Source: Actinomycetes bacterium (GTDB lineage Bacteria > Actinomycetota > CALGFH01). Taken from it: a DNA stretch of 5,493 nt. The position numbers and the translations under genes are program-made. Of this stretch, positions 3,855 to 5,493 are shown piece by piece. Below the pieces are notes generated by a model that did not search any database, was not told where the DNA came from, and saw only the letters and a list, made by a program, of their open reading frames with translations. Location of the stretch: assembly GCA_030146615.1 (NCBI GenBank), contig JASLBL010000251.1, positions 1-5,493 of the forward strand. Direction: 5' to 3'. Every line of letters begins with the position of its first letter. The stretch's first letter is position 1.

Positions 3855-5493
3855 ATGCGCATCGGGGTGCTGGGCGGGGGGCCGGCCGGGCTGTACTTCG
3901 CGCTGCTGGCCAAGCGGGCCGACCCCGGCCACGAGGTCACCGTGGTCGAGCGCAACGCCCCCGACGCCACCTTCGGGTGGGGGGTGGTGTTCTCGGAGGA
4001 GACCCTGGGGGCGCTGCGCGACGCCGACTATCCGAGCTACGTGGAGATCACCGACACCTTCGCCCGCTGGAACGCCATCGACGTGGTCTACGGTGGCCGG
4101 ACCGTCCGCTCCCGCGGGCACGTCTTCTCGGCCATCGCCCGCAAGCGGCTGCTGGAGATCCTCCAGCGGCGCTGCCGCGAGGTCGGGGTCGAGCTGACCT
4201 TCCGGCGGGAGGTGCCGGATCTCGAGACGTTCGCCGGCCGCGACCTGGTGGTGGCCGCCGACGGGGTCAACTCGACCGCCAGGCGGCTGCTGGCCAGCCA
4301 CCTGCGCCCCACCCTCGACCACCACCGGTCCCGGTTCATCTGGTTCGGCACCGACCTCGTCCTGGACGCCTTCACCTTCATCTTCCGCAACACCCCCCAC
4401 GGCATGTTCCAGGTCCACGCCTACCCCTTCGACGCCGACACCAGCACCTTCATCGTCGAGTGCACCGAGGCGACCTGGCGGGCGGCCGGCCTCGACCAGG
4501 CCGGCGAGGAAGCGAGCATCGCCGCCTGCCAGGACCTGTTCGCCCCCGAGCTGGGCGGGCGCAAGCTGCTCTCCAACCGGTCGCTGTGGATCAGCTTCGT
4601 CACCGTCCGCTGCCAGAGCTGGCACCACGGCAACGTCGTCCTGCTCGGCGACGCCGCCCACACCGCCCACTTCACCATCGGGTCGGGCACCAAGCTGGCC
4701 ATGGAGGACGCGGTCGCCCTCGGCCAGGCCCTCCAGCGCCACCCGGACTCGGTGGAGGCGGCCTTCACCGACTACGAGCTGGAGCGCCAGCCGGTGGTGG
4801 AGCGCTTCCAGGAGGCGGCCCGCGACAGCGCCACCTGGTTCGAGAACGTCGGCCGCTACGACGGCTTCGACCCGGTCCAGTTCGCCTGCAACCTGCTCAC
4901 CCGCTCCGGCCGCATCGGCCACCTGGAGCTGACCCGGCGCGACCCGGGGTTCGCGGCCACCGTCGACCGGTTCTTCGCCGGCCGCCCGGAGACGCTGCTG
5001 CCACCGCCGCCGCTGTTCGCGCCGCTGGGCCAGCGGCAGGTGACGCTGGCCAACCGGGTCGCCCTGGCGGTCCCTGGGGAGGACGACGCCACCGACGGCC
5101 GGCTGTCCCAAGCGGCCGGCCGGCGGCTGGCCGAGGCGGCCGCCGCCGGGCCCGGGGTGGTGGTGAGCGAGCTGGTCGCCGTCACCCCCGAGGGCCGGGT
5201 CACCCCCGGGACACCCGGGCTGTGGGCCGACGACCAGGCCGGGCCGTGGGCGGTCGCGGCCCGGGAGGTCGCCGGCCACGCGTCGACGCTGGCCCTGCGG
5301 CTCGGCCATGCGGGGCGCCGAGGGGCGACCCGCCCGCGTCGCTCCGGGGTCGACCGGCCGCTGCCCGGCGGCGGCTGGCCACTGCTGGCCGCCTCGGCCA
5401 TCCCCTACCCGCCGGCAGGCCCGCTCCCCAAGGCGGCGCAGGGGGCCGACCTGGACCGGGTCGCGGACGCGTTCGCCGCCGCCGCCGGGCGGG
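3855..5493 (+). CDS. Anthraniloyl-CoA monooxygenase / salicylyl-CoA 5-hydroxylase family: FAD monooxygenase fused to OYE-like domain, 3' partial
   Basis: 546 codons are visible and the frame is still open at the right edge; full-length relatives are about 750-800 residues. Residues 1 to about 375 are a class A FAD monooxygenase: Rossmann GGGPAGLYFALL (7-18), VVERN (30-34), the family-typical FGWGVVFSEETL (40-51), RGHVFSAIARKRLLEILQRRC (87-107), DG motif DLVVAADGVNST (130-141) and GD motif VVLLGDAAHTAHFTIGSGTKLAMEDA (261-286). From PLFAP (386-390) it continues into an Old Yellow Enzyme-like barrel: TLANRV (397-402), PEGRVTPGTPGLW (445-457), LRLGHAGRRGAT (481-492) and GGGWPLLAASAIPYP (505-519). 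This order is that of 2-aminobenzoyl-CoA monooxygenase/reductase and salicylyl-CoA 5-hydroxylase, which hydroxylate aromatic acyl-CoA thioesters at C5 with NAD(P)H and O2. The OYE half lacks the usual PM(C/A)xY loop and the HYG segment, so it may not be an active reductase. Whether the substrate is anthraniloyl- or salicylyl-CoA is undecided. Confidence 0.9.
   Translation, partial: MRIGVLGGGPAGLYFALLAKRADPGHEVTVVERNAPDATFGWGVVFSEETLGALRDADYPSYVEITDTFARWNAIDVVYGGRTVRSRGHVFSAIARKRLLEILQRRCREVGVELTFRREVPDLETFAGRDLVVAADGVNSTARRLLASHLRPTLDHHRSRFIWFGTDLVLDAFTFIFRNTPHGMFQVHAYPFDADTSTFIVECTEATWRAAGLDQAGEEASIAACQDLFAPELGGRKLLSNRSLWISFVTVRCQSWHHGNVVLLGDAAHTAHFTIGSGTKLAMEDAVALGQALQRHPDSVEAAFTDYELERQPVVERFQEAARDSATWFENVGRYDGFDPVQFACNLLTRSGRIGHLELTRRDPGFAATVDRFFAGRPETLLPPPPLFAPLGQRQVTLANRVALAVPGEDDATDGRLSQAAGRRLAEAAAAGPGVVVSELVAVTPEGRVTPGTPGLWADDQAGPWAVAAREVAGHASTLALRLGHAGRRGATRPRRSGVDRPLPGGGWPLLAASAIPYPPAGPLPKAAQGADLDRVADAFAAAAGR

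Noticed and set aside
3750..5309. Long (519-codon) open frame on the minus strand opposite the CoA hydroxylase.
   Set aside because: Composition is Gly/Pro/Val/Gln-rich with no family motif, and the plus strand here encodes a clearly conserved enzyme. In GC-rich DNA antisense frames stay open by chance.
1..5493. tRNA, rRNA, riboswitch, CRISPR, IS ends or attachment sites.
   Set aside because: I saw no cloverleaf-like segment, spaced repeats, transposase frame or terminal inverted repeats; coding genes fill nearly the whole window, with the longest gap about 86 bases.

Overview
The window is very GC-rich, with strong G/C preference at third codon positions. It carries a compact anti-sigma-type histidine-kinase-like ATPase, an LLM-class flavin/F420 oxidoreductase and short intergenic gaps. 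This suggests a high-GC actinomycete-like bacterium (Actinomycetota or a similar lineage, possibly from a metagenome). That placement is inference from composition and gene content; no marker gene is present. I saw no RNA gene, insertion sequence, CRISPR array or integrase.

Left part (1-1531, plus strand): the 3' part of a penicillin-insensitive murein endopeptidase-like (MepA, peptidase M74) gene runs in from the left edge. It overlaps by an ATGA junction with a lipoprotein metallophosphoesterase of the purple-acid-phosphatase type. Both products are expected outside the cytoplasm.

Middle (1518-2938, minus strand): a membrane-anchored serine alpha/beta hydrolase is followed, after about 86 bases, by a small RsbW/HATPase_c-type protein. 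The 3' end of the small gene overlaps the 3' end of the phosphoesterase gene by 14 bases, tail to tail. The small protein has lost the usual N-box asparagine of its ATP site. The hydrolase has a Pro/Gly-rich linker, and third-base preference changes from C to G across it.

Right part (3004-5493, plus strand): a short divergent gap leads into a two-gene unit. An LLM-class oxidoreductase is followed 14 bases later by a gene of the anthraniloyl-CoA monooxygenase / salicylyl-CoA 5-hydroxylase family (FAD monooxygenase fused to an Old Yellow Enzyme-like domain), cut by the right edge. This looks like the start of an aromatic acyl-CoA catabolic operon. The visible part of the OYE-like domain lacks several expected active-site residues.

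No wholly new multi-gene system is evident. The points most worth checking are the degenerate OYE half of the bifunctional hydroxylase, the N-box-less ATPase, and the compositional switch inside the hydrolase gene.
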